A DNA stretch of 64,000 nt, taken from contig CAJNOP010000856.1 in NCBI GenBank assembly GCA_905250075.1, positions 1 through 64,000 on the forward strand, written 5' to 3'. The position numbers and the translations under genes are program-made. The stretch is from Rotaria sp. Silwood1 (lineage: Eukaryota > Rotifera > Eurotatoria > Philodinida > Philodinidae). Below the pieces are notes generated by a model. The model ran no database searches. It worked only from the letters and a program-made list of their open reading frames with translations, and was not told where the DNA came from. Positions 63,201-64,000 of the stretch are shown here, in pieces; position 1 is the first letter of the stretch, and each line of letters opens with the position of its first letter.

Positions 63201-63956
63201 TATAAAACAATAATTTTATCAATTTTTCATCGATGTATTCATATTATTCATAAAGATTCATATGAAATTATGGCACAAGCTGCTCAAAATTTACTTAAAT
63301 CATTATCATATGTTCATCCAATTGATTATCGTTTAACAATTGAAAATATTGAAGAACCATTTATTGATTTTTTACCTATTAGAGTATGACTAATTAAGAT
63401 TTGTTAAATATTAGTCAAAAAATTAATTTTATTTCTAGGCTTGGGGTCAACATATTGAATATGATAAACTTAATGTTAAATTTCATATTCCAAATGAAGA
63501 TGAAGTTGATTTTGCTTGTGAATTTGTTGAAATATTTATGTATCATGAATTAAAAATATTAAATGAAAATCGTACAAAAATGTCCAATGATGAACGATTA
63601 CGATCATTAACACTACTTCATCATATAACTATTGGTTGTTTACGTATGGTTCCACGTATTGAAAGTGAAGAAATTAAAAATCTGTAATTAATACTTGAAT
63701 TATATTCAAAATAAAAATATATGATATTTTTGTTATTTTTTTTGTATTTATTTCCATAGTGTGTCATCGATTGCTTCATATGATTCAAAAATTCAAGCTC
63801 AATATTCTCTTTATGCGAAAGAACCAAGTATATAAAATGAGAATAAATCAATTATAAAGTTTTTCGGAATGTATATATATATATATTCTTTTGTTGTATT
63901 AGAATTTAAAGAAAATCTTCGAATGCGTCTTCTTATCGATATTGGAAATTTAATTG
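60268..63956 (+). CDS. PSME4: Proteasome activator PA200, N-terminal part
   Basis: The first 13 exons are visible: 60268-60614, 60690-60806, 60872-61066, 61125-61188, 61247-61321, 61390-61652, 62064-62270, 62329-62605, 62657-62872, 62928-63383, 63439-63683, 63760-63827, 63903-63956. Phases agree throughout. PA200 is a large HEAT-repeat shell that caps the 20S proteasome and, in animals, acts in the nucleus in histone turnover, spermatogenesis and DNA repair. Strong family matches are LWTSKLQEFISHYG, RPYFSATATQEILDEFRPCL, NIGYIDWEPWF, FTRILKNLSLPVGS, SFYHPSN-like FYHPSNTGDF, LPGIDANDLKKTVITFQF and VDCSSAVNTRNDLSE. The start MYNNKEII is shorter than the vertebrate N-terminus but agrees in place. 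The chain reaches about 850 residues here, less than half the usual length of about 1840, and runs off the window edge. Intron 6 (411 bp) is longer than the rest. Confidence 0.94.
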
Positions 63957-64000
63957 GTAAAAATTTTCATTAGCCTAGTTAATTTCCTTTTTTTTTATTT

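Overview
The window looks like nuclear DNA of a bdelloid rotifer (Rotaria/Adineta type). This is inferred from the sequence alone: AT-rich DNA, multi-exon genes with 50-70 bp GT-AG introns, an LDLa/EGF/7TM receptor of a type I associate with bdelloids, a eukaryotic PA200 proteasome activator, and membrane proteins carrying bacterial-looking ectodomains. The identity rests on recognition, not on a search. There is one 10-base N gap at 28964-28973.

Left block (1-17.2 kb, + strand genes). An intronless gene at 1220-5944 encodes a 1574-residue LDLa/EGF-repeat 7TM receptor. It is followed by a seven-exon gene for a 644-residue disordered protein (8304-11427) and a sixteen-exon BTB-BACK-Kelch gene closest to KLHL10 (12215-17154). 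Introns of the last two genes carry non-autonomous DNA transposons. One is a GC-rich hAT-like element (10059-10494). Another is a 201-bp hAT MITE (16252-16452) with a perfect 8-bp target duplication.

Middle block (17.2-52.8 kb). It is gene-poor and structurally odd. A degenerate tandem array of about 93-bp units fills 22.15-26.35 kb. From 28 to 45 kb there are at least six imperfect palindromes, 0.3 to 1 kb long, centred near 28.33, 31.20, 34.68, 39.28, 43.37 and 44.13 kb. Interleaved with them on the minus strand are two genes that can only be seen by splicing short exons together. One (29696-33826) encodes a 195-residue type II membrane protein with a compact GWHFVLPG-containing ectodomain. 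The other (40822-48132) encodes a 462-residue type II membrane protein with a Thr-rich stalk and a seven-repeat bacterial-style Kelch domain. Splice phases agree at every junction in both. An orphan transmembrane exon lies at 36379-36490 (+). A second copy of the hAT MITE (46118-46294), a 725-bp hAT element (49184-49908) and several GT-rich hairpins lie in the same block.

Right block (52.8-64 kb). A 2.6-kb piggyBac element (52788-55406) has perfect terminal repeats but a transposase broken by frameshifts and stops. It is followed by a tiny two-exon gene for a secreted 64-residue peptide (56599-56850), a candidate CAGGGGC-type element (57326-58420), and the first 13 exons of PSME4/PA200 (60268 to the window edge).

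The genes do not form one pathway. KLHL10 (a CUL3 ubiquitin-ligase adaptor) and PSME4 (a 20S proteasome cap) both belong to protein turnover. The two minus-strand membrane genes share a build: short cytosolic head, one membrane segment, then a bacterial-like outer domain.
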